Shown here: positions 11,961 through 21,692 of the stretch, in pieces | How the letters are laid out: each line of letters starts with the position of its first letter | Numbering within the stretch: the stretch's first letter is position 1 | The notes under the pieces: model-generated | Databases searched by the model: none | The model's input: the letters and a program-made list of their open reading frames with translations, nothing else | What the model was told of the DNA's origin: nothing | Made by a program: the position numbers and the translations under genes | Assembly: GCF_025766255.1 (NCBI RefSeq) | Contig: NW_026516896.1 | Coordinates: 1 to 33,692, forward strand | DNA: 33,692 bases | Direction of reading: 5' to 3' | DNA from: Zychaea mexicana | Lineage: Eukaryota > Mucoromycota > Mucoromycetes > Mucorales > Lichtheimiaceae

Positions 11961-14051
11961 ATGAAGACTACACTCATATTATCCACTTTGGCCATGGCTG
12001 TGGCGGCTCTACTCCCTGGTGGTGTGGATGCTCGTCCTACTCATCACCACGACAACAAGAATGACGGCTTTGTCAAGGTTAACGAGGATGGAACTGGTTT
12101 CACTCGTTTTGGCAAGCCTTACATGATTAGAGGCGCCAACTACTGGCAAGGTAGCTAACATATACATATACCGCGCTTTTGCGCTGCAGTTGTACTCTCA
12201 TTTATATACATGTTAACTAATATATCATCTATTTGTAACTCCTCATCAGGTATTAACTTGGGTGCCGAAGAGTGCTTTGGTGGTGACCGTGAAAGAATGG
12301 AAACCGAGATTAAGCAGATGGCTGATATGGGTACGTTTGAAAACCAAGCAAATGACAGGTAGTAGTGGGCATGGATGTTATTACTAACTGAATATTTTAA
12401 AATTATCATATAGGCATCAGCAACGTTCGTGTTATGGCTGCCTCTGAAGGTCCTGATGACCAGCCTTATCGTATGCGCCCCAGCTTGATGTACAAGCCTG
12501 GAGAGTACCGTGAAGAGATATTCGTGGGTCTAGATTACCTTATGGATGTCTTGGATCGTTACAATATGACCGCAGTCAGTAAGTAATATAGTGCTACATA
12601 TGGATTAATAAATGCTGTATATTGAGATCCTAAGCGAAGCTAACCATGTGGTCGCGTACAGTGACATTGAACAATTTCTGGCATTGGTCTGGAGGCTTCT
12701 CCCAGTACGTTGCCTGGATAACTGGTGATGAGTAAGTAGAATATATACACTTATACGTAGAATCGTATCAATCTCCTCTCTGCATTTTTAGAAAGTGCCT
12801 AATCGAAAGGATTTACTTTGTATTTTAAGGAACATCCCTTACCCAGTCAACAACACCGGTTGGGATGAATTCACTGCCTATACTGCTCAGTTCTATAACA
12901 ATTCCGACATTGCTCCTACTGCTCAAAAGATTTACAAGGATCATATCAAGACTGTGATTACCCGCAAGAATACCATCAACGGAAAGGTTTACAGCGAAGA
13001 TCCCGTTGTTATGTGTAAGTAACTGTGTACGAGAAAGGAGACTATCCAAGGTTTACTGACTGGTTTTCAACGGCTAAATATATTGTTCTAATGCTATACC
13101 AATATAGCGTGGCAGCTCGCTAACGAGCCCCAGCAAGGACCTGCTTGGTGGTTCGAGGAGACTGGTACTTTCATCAAGGAATTGGCTCCCAATCATTTGG
13201 TTTCAGTTGGCTTAGAAAGCAAGGAAGACGAGTTTGACTTTTTGCGCGCTCACGATCACGATGTCATTGACTATACTACCTGCCATTTGTGGGTCGAAAA
13301 GTAAGTGATACCGCCTACTGATCATGATTTGATCACAAAGACCAGCTCGGGAGAAGTACTAATCGCTGGATGTTGACTATCTCTTTCAGCCGTGGTGTTT
13401 ACGATCCCAGCAAGGAGGACTCGATTAACGATGCGTTGACTTACGGCGCTGATTTCTTAACCAAGACCTCTGGCTGGGCTGTTGATCTTGGAAAGCCTAT
13501 CGTTATGGTTCGTGCATCATCAAAGTAGCAAAGCAAGGAGGAGAAGGGTATAGCAATGGGGTCATTTTTTATACCTGCTTACTAACTGGAAAACATGGAT
13601 ATGCTTTTCTTTATTTGTTCTTTCTTCGCATGTAGGAGGAATTTGGAATGGTAAGCTTTTCTATAGATATGATTATTTTTTCATGCTGTCAAAAATGAAC
13701 TATATACTGATATTTAGTCATATAATTATTTAGGCTCGTGACGCTTGGTTGCAGCCCAACAACTTGACTTTCAAGTACGATCCCGCCACCCCTACCGCGC
13801 ACAAGGATGAATTCTTCGGTGCTCTCTTTGATCAGATCGTCGGCTTTGCCAAGAAGGGTCAGTTCTCCGGCAGTAACTTCTGGGCCTATTCGGGTATGGG
13901 CAGATCTACCGACTACCCCAACAAGTACGGCATGGTTTGGCTCGGCGATCCTCCTCACGAGCCCCGTGGTTGGTACGGTGTATACGATAAGGATACCACT
14001 GCGAAGGTCATCTCCAAGTACAACTCCGAGTTGCAGGAACTTGAGAAATGA
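11961..14051 (+). CDS. Secreted GH5 (subfamily 7-like) endo-beta-1,4-mannanase
   Basis: Predicted extracellular hydrolase of mannan backbones. Nine exons: 11961-12150, 12250-12330, 12414-12578, 12662-12731, 12830-13014, 13108-13300, 13390-13507, 13636-13650 and 13734-14051, giving 444 residues with all junctions in frame. Residues 1-24 are a signal peptide (short basic start, hydrophobic core, cleavage near VDA-R). Family marks are RGANYWQGINLG (start of the barrel), NVRVMAASEG, TLNNFWHWSGGFSQYVAW, the acid/base motif WQLANEP (Glu237) and the nucleophile motif EEFGM (335-339, Glu336). No cellulose-binding module or Ser/Thr linker is present, so it is a single-domain enzyme. Exon 8 is a 15-nt, phase-0 microexon consisting only of the nucleophile motif. 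Exon 5 uses an AAG acceptor. Mannanase specificity is inferred from the GH5_7-type NFWxWSGG and ANEP context; another GH5 mannan activity is possible. Confidence 0.92.
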
Positions 14052-16007
14052 TTTATGCGCTTATTATGCGAGCAAAATACAATATGGATAGCTAGTAATT
14101 TCTGTTATTTAAACATTAAATAGAAAAAATAGTATCTTCATAAGTATCTCTACAGAGTACAGATTTGAAATTGATTTTGCAGTGCATACAGTATGCTGGA
14201 TGGAATCGTATGTAGCAGTTGTCGTGATTGACATTTTTTTGGCCTTCGTTGGTCGTTGATGCTGGGTATATTTTCTTCGTGATACACTAACATTTCTGAC
14301 TTTTATATTTGATGAAAGCCTTCATGTCTAGAATGATGCTGGTCAGATAGATTCTCATATAGTAGTTAGATCAGCTACGAATAGCAAGAAAGAATAGTAA
14401 TCCCTTAGCCAGCGCGGGAGTCTAAATAGCAGTGAAGGCGTTGAACAAATAGATGTTAAAAATGCTGCAAAGTAGTACCATTGGGAATTTAATGCATACG
14501 CAGCTCTTGACGGGTCAGTTACCTATTTAAAGTGTATCCAAAGCTGCTATGAATAATGAGATAATTGAAACATCGATGCGCAACTTGTAAGAGGATGATC
14601 CTTGTCTAAGCTGCATAGAGATCCTACATAATATTAGACTCATATGCAAGCGTCTACTTGGTTGTTGTAATCATACTATCATCCTTCAAGTCAAAATAAT
14701 TGGAGAGCTGTTCACAATGTATGCAGTCGACCGATCATTTAGCCCCTCCTCACTGAAACTACGCTATTCACAAAATAAAGATAAAGACTTTTAGAATATC
14801 ATGGTCTGCGCAGTATGTTGCTGTTGATTCCAAATTGTCTAATTGCGAGAATCTATTTCTCTGGATTATAACTCATAGAATTGAAGGTCGGTTTGCTGAC
14901 CTTTTACTTATTTCCGATAACGGCGAAAAAATACCTCAAGAAAGCCTAGAAATTGACGAGATAAACCATCAACGAAAGTTGTTAATGGTACCGTAATATA
15001 ATTAGGATTTTGAGGCACCGAGTACCGTGCACAGCTACATTTAAAATCCATAAGTACCGTTTAAACCTTATAAGATCTTACAGGCTCTTGGAACAGGTCG
15101 TTTTAGGTGTTCGAAAGGCTTCAAACGGCAGCAGATAGCAATTTGTATTTTGCGGATGCTACCATTTACTTTTTACAGACATTTCTCTTGATGAGTCCTT
15201 TGGTAGGCAACAAATATCTAATAACCGGTCATATGTCTGTGTGTGTGCATACTGAATTAAGCTTCTCTATTAGGCGATGTCGAGACACGTTAATTGTGAT
15301 ACTGTAGGTAGATTCGAGTTTAGTGCAATTGGAATGACAAAGGTAATACCGTTAAGCATTGATCCTGCAACCCGCCTTCTCCATCAATCTAGTGCGCCAC
15401 GTACACCCTCTCCTAGGTTTCAAGTGCTTTTGGCGTGATAGCAGTCCATGGTGCCCAGCTGTCTATACTGTATTGTGCACCATTTTTCATTTATTTCAAT
15501 TACTTGGCTGGATCTATTGTAGCATATATAGACTATTGTTTTCAATACATAGAAAGCTTTTTAATAAAACTCTCTTTTTACTACCTTCCTTATCATTAAA
15601 AAAGAAACAATACATCTGATTCAATTACCAAAAGATGCAACGCATCAACGATATCTAGCCGAAAAAAATCATCTCTTTGGCTTTTTAATCGCGATAAAGA
15701 AAGGGCACACAACTGCAGAATATTAGCCAAAGAGTACATTAACATATATGGGATACAGAATATGTCGTCATAGTCGGTTTCAACTGTTTCAACTAGCGAG
15801 CAGTTGCTAGCATTTCAGAAAGAATCGACAGCCCAAACATTATTGACCGTCGTGCGCCGAGGGAGAAGTTTATAAGAGCAATAACCCGATCATACAGCTG
15901 GGAATTGAATGAATCCAGAATATCCGTTGGTTGCAAGTTGACAGGAGTGTACCCACTGCCGATAATCCTGATATTAACAGGCAACGACACGCGTAGGCAA
16001 TACGCCA
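14052..16007. other. Gene-free AT-rich region between mannanase gene and repeat copy A
   Basis: About 2 kb without a supportable gene. Small open frames (plus 15107-15307, plus 15359-15619, minus 16056-15793) lack recognisable motifs. The minus one runs across the left edge of the large duplicated segment. The first 100 bp probably include the mannanase 3' UTR. Confidence 0.45.
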
Positions 16008-16342
16008 CGATTGTTTTAGGGCAGAGATGTACGCACAAACTGCCAGGATAACACACACCAAAGCGGTCGTTCTGTATATATCATCTAACATTAAAGGTTC
16101 AACTCCATACTTTTTGAACCAATTACCAAAAGCACCGTCTGTAGACACTAGCTACCCTGAGAGCTACACGCATTCACAATCGTCACTCGTTAATCTCGCA
16201 GATCTTCACTCCAGTATGATAGCTCAAGCCTCCGACAGTATCCCTCCTTATGTCGCAAAAACTTATACGGAGGCATTGGTTTTGGGCTATGTCGGGTGCT
16301 TTCAATTGTGCCTTAGTTAATGACGTTATCGCGAGACCATAT

Positions 16343-16367
16343 TCAAATTTAGGTTGTCTAAATTTGA
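16343..16367. repeat. Perfect hairpin-forming inverted repeat, copy A
   Basis: TCAAATTTAG and CTAAATTTGA are perfect 10-bp inverted arms around a 5-nt loop (GTTGT). The same 25 bases occur unchanged at 29491-29515 in copy B although surrounding sequence has drifted. Confidence 0.7.
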
Positions 16368-17221
16368 GCGTACAGGTGGCTTGATAAAAGGCGTGATATT
16401 CCCGAGGGGTTTCTACCATAAAATGCTATGTTAAAAGGTTTTTAGTTATATGTATATTCTACGAGAATGGCTATATGTAACAATCCCTTGTCTTGACCAA
16501 TTTTTCCCAGCAAAAGTAAGTGTTATTCTGAACTGATGAGATAAGAAAGATATGTTTATTCTACCAAGTGTTAGTAAGTTTACGTCCGTGGTAATGATAG
16601 CCCCTTATTCTTTTGCTTCTAGTCTAAGTTCCTGCTTTAAATGCCAAGGCTGTGCTGCAGTTGCTGTTGCACTGGCTCGTTGTACTTTATGATTATCCTT
16701 GATCGTTTTTTTTTTTGCTTTTGTACAACGATATTGTTGTTGTATTATTCATCAGCTACATCCGTTGTATGATGATCTCGTCATCTGTTCTTATGGATCG
16801 CGGACGTCATTTTTGATAAGAGGTATGGATAAGTTGTTTGCGATTACAAAACTCGAGAATCTTAATTTCGTTACTGTTGTTTGGAATTTTGAAAACATAA
16901 CATGGATTTTGTAACGTTAGCTACCGATGAAATTGATGTCAACATATCACCGTGTGTTTTGATTAGCGTTTGTACTTACTATTAACTCTACTTTTCAAGC
17001 GTAATCCACTTGTATATGTGATGTTGATCCTTAATTTCATCTTGTCTTGAATTCAATTGTTTGTCTTCAGCCCGGAATTGATACAGGTGCATTCGTATCT
17101 TACGAAACGTATTGACCTTGTATCATAATTTTCCATAAGCTTGCTCTAAGTGCTGCTTTTTGTCGTGCCTCGAGTTGTCTTTTCTTGCACCATTTGCCTT
17201 GTATCTTGTGTCTTGTATATA

Positions 17222-17250
17222 ACTTTTTTTTCTTTTTCTTTTTCTTTTTC

Positions 17251-17282
<32 letters not shown>

Positions 17283-17340
17283 TTTTTTTTTCTTTTTTCT
17301 TTTTCTTTTTCTCTTTCTTTTTCTATTCTTTTTTCTTTTC
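17222..17340. repeat. TTTTTC microsatellite, copy A
   Basis: A run of about 120 bases made of TTTTTC units with a few longer T-runs, on the plus strand. Phe-rich open frames across it are artefacts of the repeat. The corresponding tract in copy B is shorter and interrupted. Confidence 0.9.
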
Positions 17341-17935
17341 CTTATTTACGGGGTCTATCATTACCTGGACATTAACTTACCAAACATCTGTAGTGGGAAT
17401 ATATTCGTGAGAGATCTCGTTGACTGGTATATAGGAACATGCAGGCTCTACGACAAAGCAATGTGAGCACAATTGCGTAACATTACAAGGTTGATCAATT
17501 GCTTTTTGCCACTAATTCTTACCGTGATGCTTTTCTAAATGCCTATTGCCCCTGGTATATCTTGCTGTCTGTAGCTGATTTTCTTGAAGCATGTGTCTGC
17601 ATCTCTTGAGGATGCATTAAATAGCAATATCGTTCGGCCGCCACTTTTGCTAATGGATGGTTTGAAGTTTTGATGAATATATGTAGTATGTCCCAATGAC
17701 GTTTGTTGTAATCCTTTTAGAGCACTGCACAATTACCCTTTTTCGTTTTCTCCACAAACGATCTTATTGTCGTCGCATAATAATTGAGCGAGCAATATGG
17801 ATGCTCGGTGGACAGTCACGCGCGTTTCATTGATGTGCCTTGAGTGTGTATGTGCACATATGTCTTCCACTTGACTTTAAAAAGTTTATTGACTGCTTCC
17901 GCTTGCCACCGATCAGGTTTGTAGGATCGTCTCTC

Positions 17936-18392
17936 TCACCAATGTATCGTAGACTGTATACTGGTGGTAGGCTCTTCTTGATTTCCGCTTTGTTGGTATA
18001 CAGTGCCGTCGTGTGGATCTGAATATGATGGGCCACTTGATGATGACGCCTTAAAAGCCAATGTCGTGTTTGATGCGCCGTATGAGCGAGACCTTGTATT
18101 GTTTGAAATAGCTGTGTCCTGTGTTTGATTTGCGGTTACTACAGCTGCGTTTTCATTCACCACGCGTTAACTGCCTCACAACCATAGCAAGAATGAAACC
18201 GCCACATATGATGTGATGCTAGTTTGTTCACTTACTTGTTCGCATTGGTGTCCTTGACCTTTCCTGTCGTCCAAACCCGTGATGCTTAGTTGTATGGAGG
18301 TCATCGCCAAGATTTTGAATCGCCTTTACGATTCCTAAGAAGAGATAATAGATATGAGCATACCATTGTTTTTGACCTGATATCGGTGTCAT
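17936..18392 (-). CDS. Candidate two-exon gene in repeat copy A, unknown product
   Basis: Not recognised. Exon 1 (18392-18236) and exon 2 (18144-17936) join across an intron with GTAAGT and a CAG acceptor to give 121 residues. Exon 1 encodes MTPISGQKQWYAHIYYLF with a short hydrophobic stretch, then a basic part. Exon 2 is rich in Ser, Thr, Asn and Gln and ends TIHW. In copy B both exons have identical lengths and the same splice sites, but exon 2 carries a nonsense change (SRSY becomes SRS-stop). Frame just upstream is closed by a stop. The GTAAGT 35 bp 5' of the chosen ATG and a TTCTTAG before IVKAIQ could define a different exon structure. It may be a fragment of an older gene. Confidence 0.3.
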
Positions 18393-19260
18393 CAGATAAT
18401 CATGCGCACTTACTTTCAATTCATAAAGTAGCAAGTAAAAGGACTAATTGTGCTGCCTACGTCGTTTCTTGTCGCTCTTGTTGCCTCTGATGTGTGGTTG
18501 TCATTACGCTGCATACTATAGTATCGCCAGATTATGTAGGTTTGACAAAAAAGCGTTCCCATGGCTTCTTGTTCTCTTCAACGATAAACGATCAGAAGCG
18601 GACGAGAATTGTCATGTAATTGAGATGTTGTTGACCGCTTGACTGTTTGATAAGTGTACTGTCGCCAGATTCCAGGGTTTAGTTGCCACCTTCCTGCCTT
18701 GGTTGATGTTGTCGTCCGGAGCTCTTGATATCTTGTTGTCCCAAGATGAAAATCCGCTCGAAAGCTTGTTCTGTTCCCGCTGTTGTCAATTGTTACCGCA
18801 AATGTTGTTTGCCTGAGTTGTTGCCACCAAGTTGGATGTCATCAATGCCAATGCCAACTGTTTTGTTGCGTCGATGTTGTCGCATGAATACGTCTTGCTG
18901 TTTGTTGTCATAAGCAGAGATGACTCATCATCTCGATTCGACCTGTAGCAATTGTCATTTGCAATGTTGTCAATTCTTCTTGCTCTTGTGCTTTTTGGTT
19001 TGATGTCTACAACGTGCCGATACCGCTCTTTTTGATGTGTTGTTCCGAACAGTTCCTTTCCGTCTTAACGTAACTTGTTGGAATATTCGAGTTGAACTGT
19101 CAGCCATGCTGATGTCTCTTCGTTGCTACGAATTCTTGCTTGTTATCCGTACCACTGAGTTGCGCTACTTCTTGATGTGATGATAAAATTGCTGCGCTGA
19201 AACATGTGATTCACTGTTGCACGCTTTTTCGTGATGGGGCATGCATTTTGACAAGAGAAA

Positions 19261-19495
19261 ATCAAGCCAAAGACGGGATTCTCCGAGTCCTCGATTCGAC
19301 ACAAGGGTGCTTTTGTACTCGGCTAGTCTGAAATTTGGCGCCACCCCACCATGACGGCATGTGAGGCACATGCATACTAACCACACGCAACGACGACGTA
19401 ATCAAGCCAAAGACGGGATTCTGCTAATCCGCGATCAGCGCCAAGTTTTTTTACTCGGCTAGCCTGGAAAGCTGGCGCTCTCCCAACATGGCAGC
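19261..19495. repeat. Internal repeat pair with 140-bp offset, copy A
   Basis: Two diverged units of about 93 bp start at 19261 and 19401. Both begin ATCAAGCCAAAGACGGGATTCT, then share TTTTACTCGGCTAG or TTTGTACTCGGCTAG, an AAA...TGGCGC block and CCCAxCATG. The same pair with the same offset is in copy B (32318 and 32458). They might be binding sites or an ancient local duplication; the function is unknown. Confidence 0.75.
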
Positions 19496-20191
19496 GTACT
19501 ACCACCGCACCGCTCTCGCCAGGACAACCCCAGCCCGGACACCCCAGCTTCAGGCACCCGAAGCAGAGGGTAAGGGTTATGAGACAGAAGGATACTCACT
19601 TCCATAGCAGAGGGACAGCTAACTGCTACCCAGGCCCCCGAGGGATCAGACGCGGTTTAGGCGTAAACACATTCCAGAGGACGACCGAGAACCGTGCTGT
19701 GGGGTCGGTGAGGTGGTAATGCTTGTGGAACAATGCTTTGTGGTATTGTCGACGCAGGAGTACCACGGGGTGTCTTTTGAGCCAGTGTGAACCAATGGAG
19801 CAACCACGACTAAATAAATGCTACAATGCAAAGACGGCCTCCAGGTCCTACATAGAGCTGCTCCCCTCCCTTGTATTAGCAATCATCGAAACGATTGACT
19901 GCTACAAGAAAGGGGGATGGACGACTAGCAAAAATACTTCAAATTAGTTAGTACATCATGCTCACTTTGTTTTCCTATATTACGTGAAAGTAAAGATGAT
20001 CAATACGTGCCTGCAAACAGAGCCATGGTCTACCGGGCCGCTCCATTGTACATTCCTGCTATGCAAGGTGTCACCCTCGTCCTCCAAAACCGACAAACGA
20101 CAATGCAATGTTCCTAGCATCACCATACAGCACACCGGTGGTGCCACAGCCATCTAGTCCAAAGTCATCGTGAAACATGCGCAGAGGCCCC

Positions 20192-20518
20192 CTATATCTC
20201 CCTATACAGGCGATAGCACAGTGCCTTGCCACAGCCTTCCATCTCAGCCCTTACCTTACTCCGGGTACCCTCCACTGCACCCCATCGCCTGACGAAGGCG
20301 GAAGCCGCCAGACCAAACACCAGAAGCATCGCAGCCGAACCGACCACGCAAAGACCTAAAGAACATGGATCCAATCAGTAAATATATGCCTTGAATCTGA
20401 GACAGCCTTCTTTGAACTACATACCAAAACAGCCCACGCAAAAGAGCCGACCAAAGACGGCCCAAACGAACCACCCCAGAAGCCATGCGGAGAAGGCACC
20501 ACCGAGGAACCGACACAT
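20192..20518 (-). CDS. Candidate two-exon small membrane protein in copy A
   Basis: Not recognised. Exon 1 (20518-20425) and exon 2 (20355-20192) are separated by a 69-bp intron with GTATGT donor and TTCTTTAG acceptor, giving 85 residues. Two hydrophobic stretches (around AFSAWLLGWFVWAVFGRLFC and VVGSAAMLLVFGLAASAFV) would form a helical hairpin, followed by a basic tail ending YRLYREI. Copy B keeps both splice sites and exon 2 (33412-33249), but a one-base insertion in exon 1 shifts its frame, so copy B would not make this product. The frame is open upstream of the ATG in copy A. This could still be a chance frame in GC-rich repeat DNA. Confidence 0.28.
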
Positions 20519-20632
20519 CACCACGACGCCGACGCGCCAACAAACCAACGCCAACAAGCGGGAAGAAGAGGATAAAGCAGGAGCCGGTAAAAAAGAACGG
20601 AAGCAGGAAAAGGAGGGCCTATTAAATCGACC

Positions 20633-21013
20633 AGCCAGCAATGTTAGTTTTCATCTTTATCAGGCAGCAATGTGTTTGAAGCAGGCTTAGTAAAACGAGA
20701 GTTGACTTTGTTACCAATAGCTATACGGAATACTGAATACTGAATACTGAATGTTTTTTGAGGGTTTTGACTTTTGAATTGTTTTTTGGGTGCTATAAGA
20801 ATTTGTACGAAAAAGAAGAAGCCGGTATCAATGAGCGCGTTTATGATAGGAAAGAAGCAGAAGCACAAGACAGCAGAAACATTATACTTACCTTTTGTGG
20901 TGTTTTTTGCTTTTTTTGTTGGGATCTATCATAACAGAAAGAATAGACGTGTCCAAGTCAGTGAACGCGCTCAATAAAAAGGTCAATGTAGAGTAGCTTA
21001 CTTTATGGATTTT
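20633..21013. other. Non-coding stretch right of copy A
   Basis: No gene supported. It contains three tandem GAATACT units at 20728-20748 and several T-runs. Whether it still belongs to the large repeat cannot be tested because the second copy is cut by the window end. The 3' UTR of the minus-strand gene ending at 21014 would fall here. Confidence 0.4.
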
Positions 21014-21692
21014 TAGTACCACCAGGGGTACGAAGGAGGAACCCAGTCTACGTGCATCAGATTGCTCTGATCGTCGTCAATATCCATGTCGTCGCTGTCA
21101 ATGTCCATCATATCACCAGCATATGGGATCTCTTCATCCTCTTCTGGCACGGCGCCTCTTCAGCTCTTCGTCTCGGCAACCTCAACCATCGGAGGAGCGA
21201 GAGCGGGGAAGAGGACAGGGAAAGCGGGAGCAGGCGCCTCCTCAGCCTCTTCGTCATTGGCAACCTCAACCATCGGAGGAGCGAGAGCGGGGAAGAGGAC
21301 AGGGGAAGCGGGAGCAGAATGGTGAGGAAGAGGGGACGGCGGCAAGACGGGAGAAGCAAAGGACTGAACTGCGGTGATGGCGGTGGGGACGAACCCGCAC
21401 GCGACAGAGCACTGGACGCATCATCATTGTTGCCGAGGTCAATGATGAGGGAGGAGTCGGAAGAGAAGACGGTGACGAAGGAGTGGTGTGAGGCCGTGCT
21501 GGCGTTGTCGAAGCTGAAGGTGGGTGTAAGGACGGGCGAGAATTGGGGTGGCGCGGAGGAGATGGTGGAACGGGAATGGTATGAAAGCTGTGATGCCGCG
21601 TCAGGGTCGTAGGGGATGGTGGACGCATCGTCGTGGTCGAAGTTGTAGTAGCCTGTGGCTTGGTCGTAGTTGGTGTCAGCGTGAGTGCTCAT
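21014..21692 (-). CDS. Pro/Ser/Ala-rich protein with acidic C terminus, frame broken or spliced
   Basis: Not recognised. From the ATG at 21692 a coding-like frame opens with MSTHADTNYDQATGYYNF and continues Ser/Asp/Pro-rich for about 105 residues. A second frame then carries two copies of a unit containing PVLFPALAPPMVEVA, reaches TGA at 21162-21160, and after that stop gives a strongly acidic tail (EEDEEIPYAGDMMDIDSDD) ending PSYPWWY at TAA 21016-21014. Two readings fit. Either an intron of roughly 250 nt (GT near 21385-21400, CAG near 21130) joins the N-terminal frame directly to the acidic tail and bypasses the repeat, or the gene is a pseudogene with one frameshift and one nonsense change. 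Low-complexity composition suggests an intrinsically disordered protein. Confidence 0.4.
21151..21317. repeat. 84-bp tandem repeat inside the Pro/Ser-rich reading frame
   Basis: GGCAACCTCAACCATCGGAG starts at 21175 and again at 21259. The units are nearly identical over 59 bp and preceded by similar GGCGCCTC-TCAGC blocks at 21151 and 21233. The period is 84 bp, a multiple of three, so unit changes would keep frame in a coding region. Confidence 0.8.

Larger units (their letters stand above)
16008..20632. repeat. Large direct repeat, copy A (family not recognised)
   Basis: This segment recurs in the same orientation from about 29,139 to the window end, offset by about 13,060-13,150 bp. The match starts near ACGATTG/ACGATCG and GAGATGTACGCACAAACTGCC and persists through the last base of the window. 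Long stretches are near-identical (17,393-18,640 and 19,480-20,632), while 16,400-17,220 and 18,960-19,150 differ by many substitutions and indels. Flanking sequence to the left is unrelated between copies. The right end cannot be fixed because copy B is cut off. I find no transposase, reverse transcriptase or long terminal repeats in it. It could be a non-autonomous mobile element, a remnant, or a segmental duplication. The last 1.2 kb is noticeably richer in G+C than the rest. Confidence 0.9.

Noticed and set aside
15359..15619. 86-codon plus-strand frame with hydrophobic stretches
   Set aside because: Composition follows the local T-richness; no start context or homologous exon was found.
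15793..16148. Minus-strand frames containing GAFGNWFKKYGVEPLMLD
   Set aside because: The core is shared by both repeat copies, but the frames on either side differ between copies and cross the repeat boundary, so no consistent gene can be drawn.
17150..17466. Phe-rich plus-strand open frames
   Set aside because: They are translations of the TTTTTC microsatellite and have no support outside it.
19285..19300. tRNA-like B box (TCGATTCGAC)
   Set aside because: No matching A box, acceptor stem or cloverleaf could be built around it, and the motif is not kept in the sister unit 140 bp away.
19485..19662. Small two-exon plus-strand gene starting MAAYYHRT with an intron of about 39 bp
   Set aside because: Attractive in copy A, but copy B has a two-base loss just after the start that shifts the frame, and the intron would be unusually short.
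21052..21612. 186-codon plus-strand frame opposite the Pro/Ser-rich gene
   Set aside because: Its Glu/Gly/Arg-rich composition mirrors the opposite-strand repeat; the minus-strand frame has the better start and the coherent acidic end.
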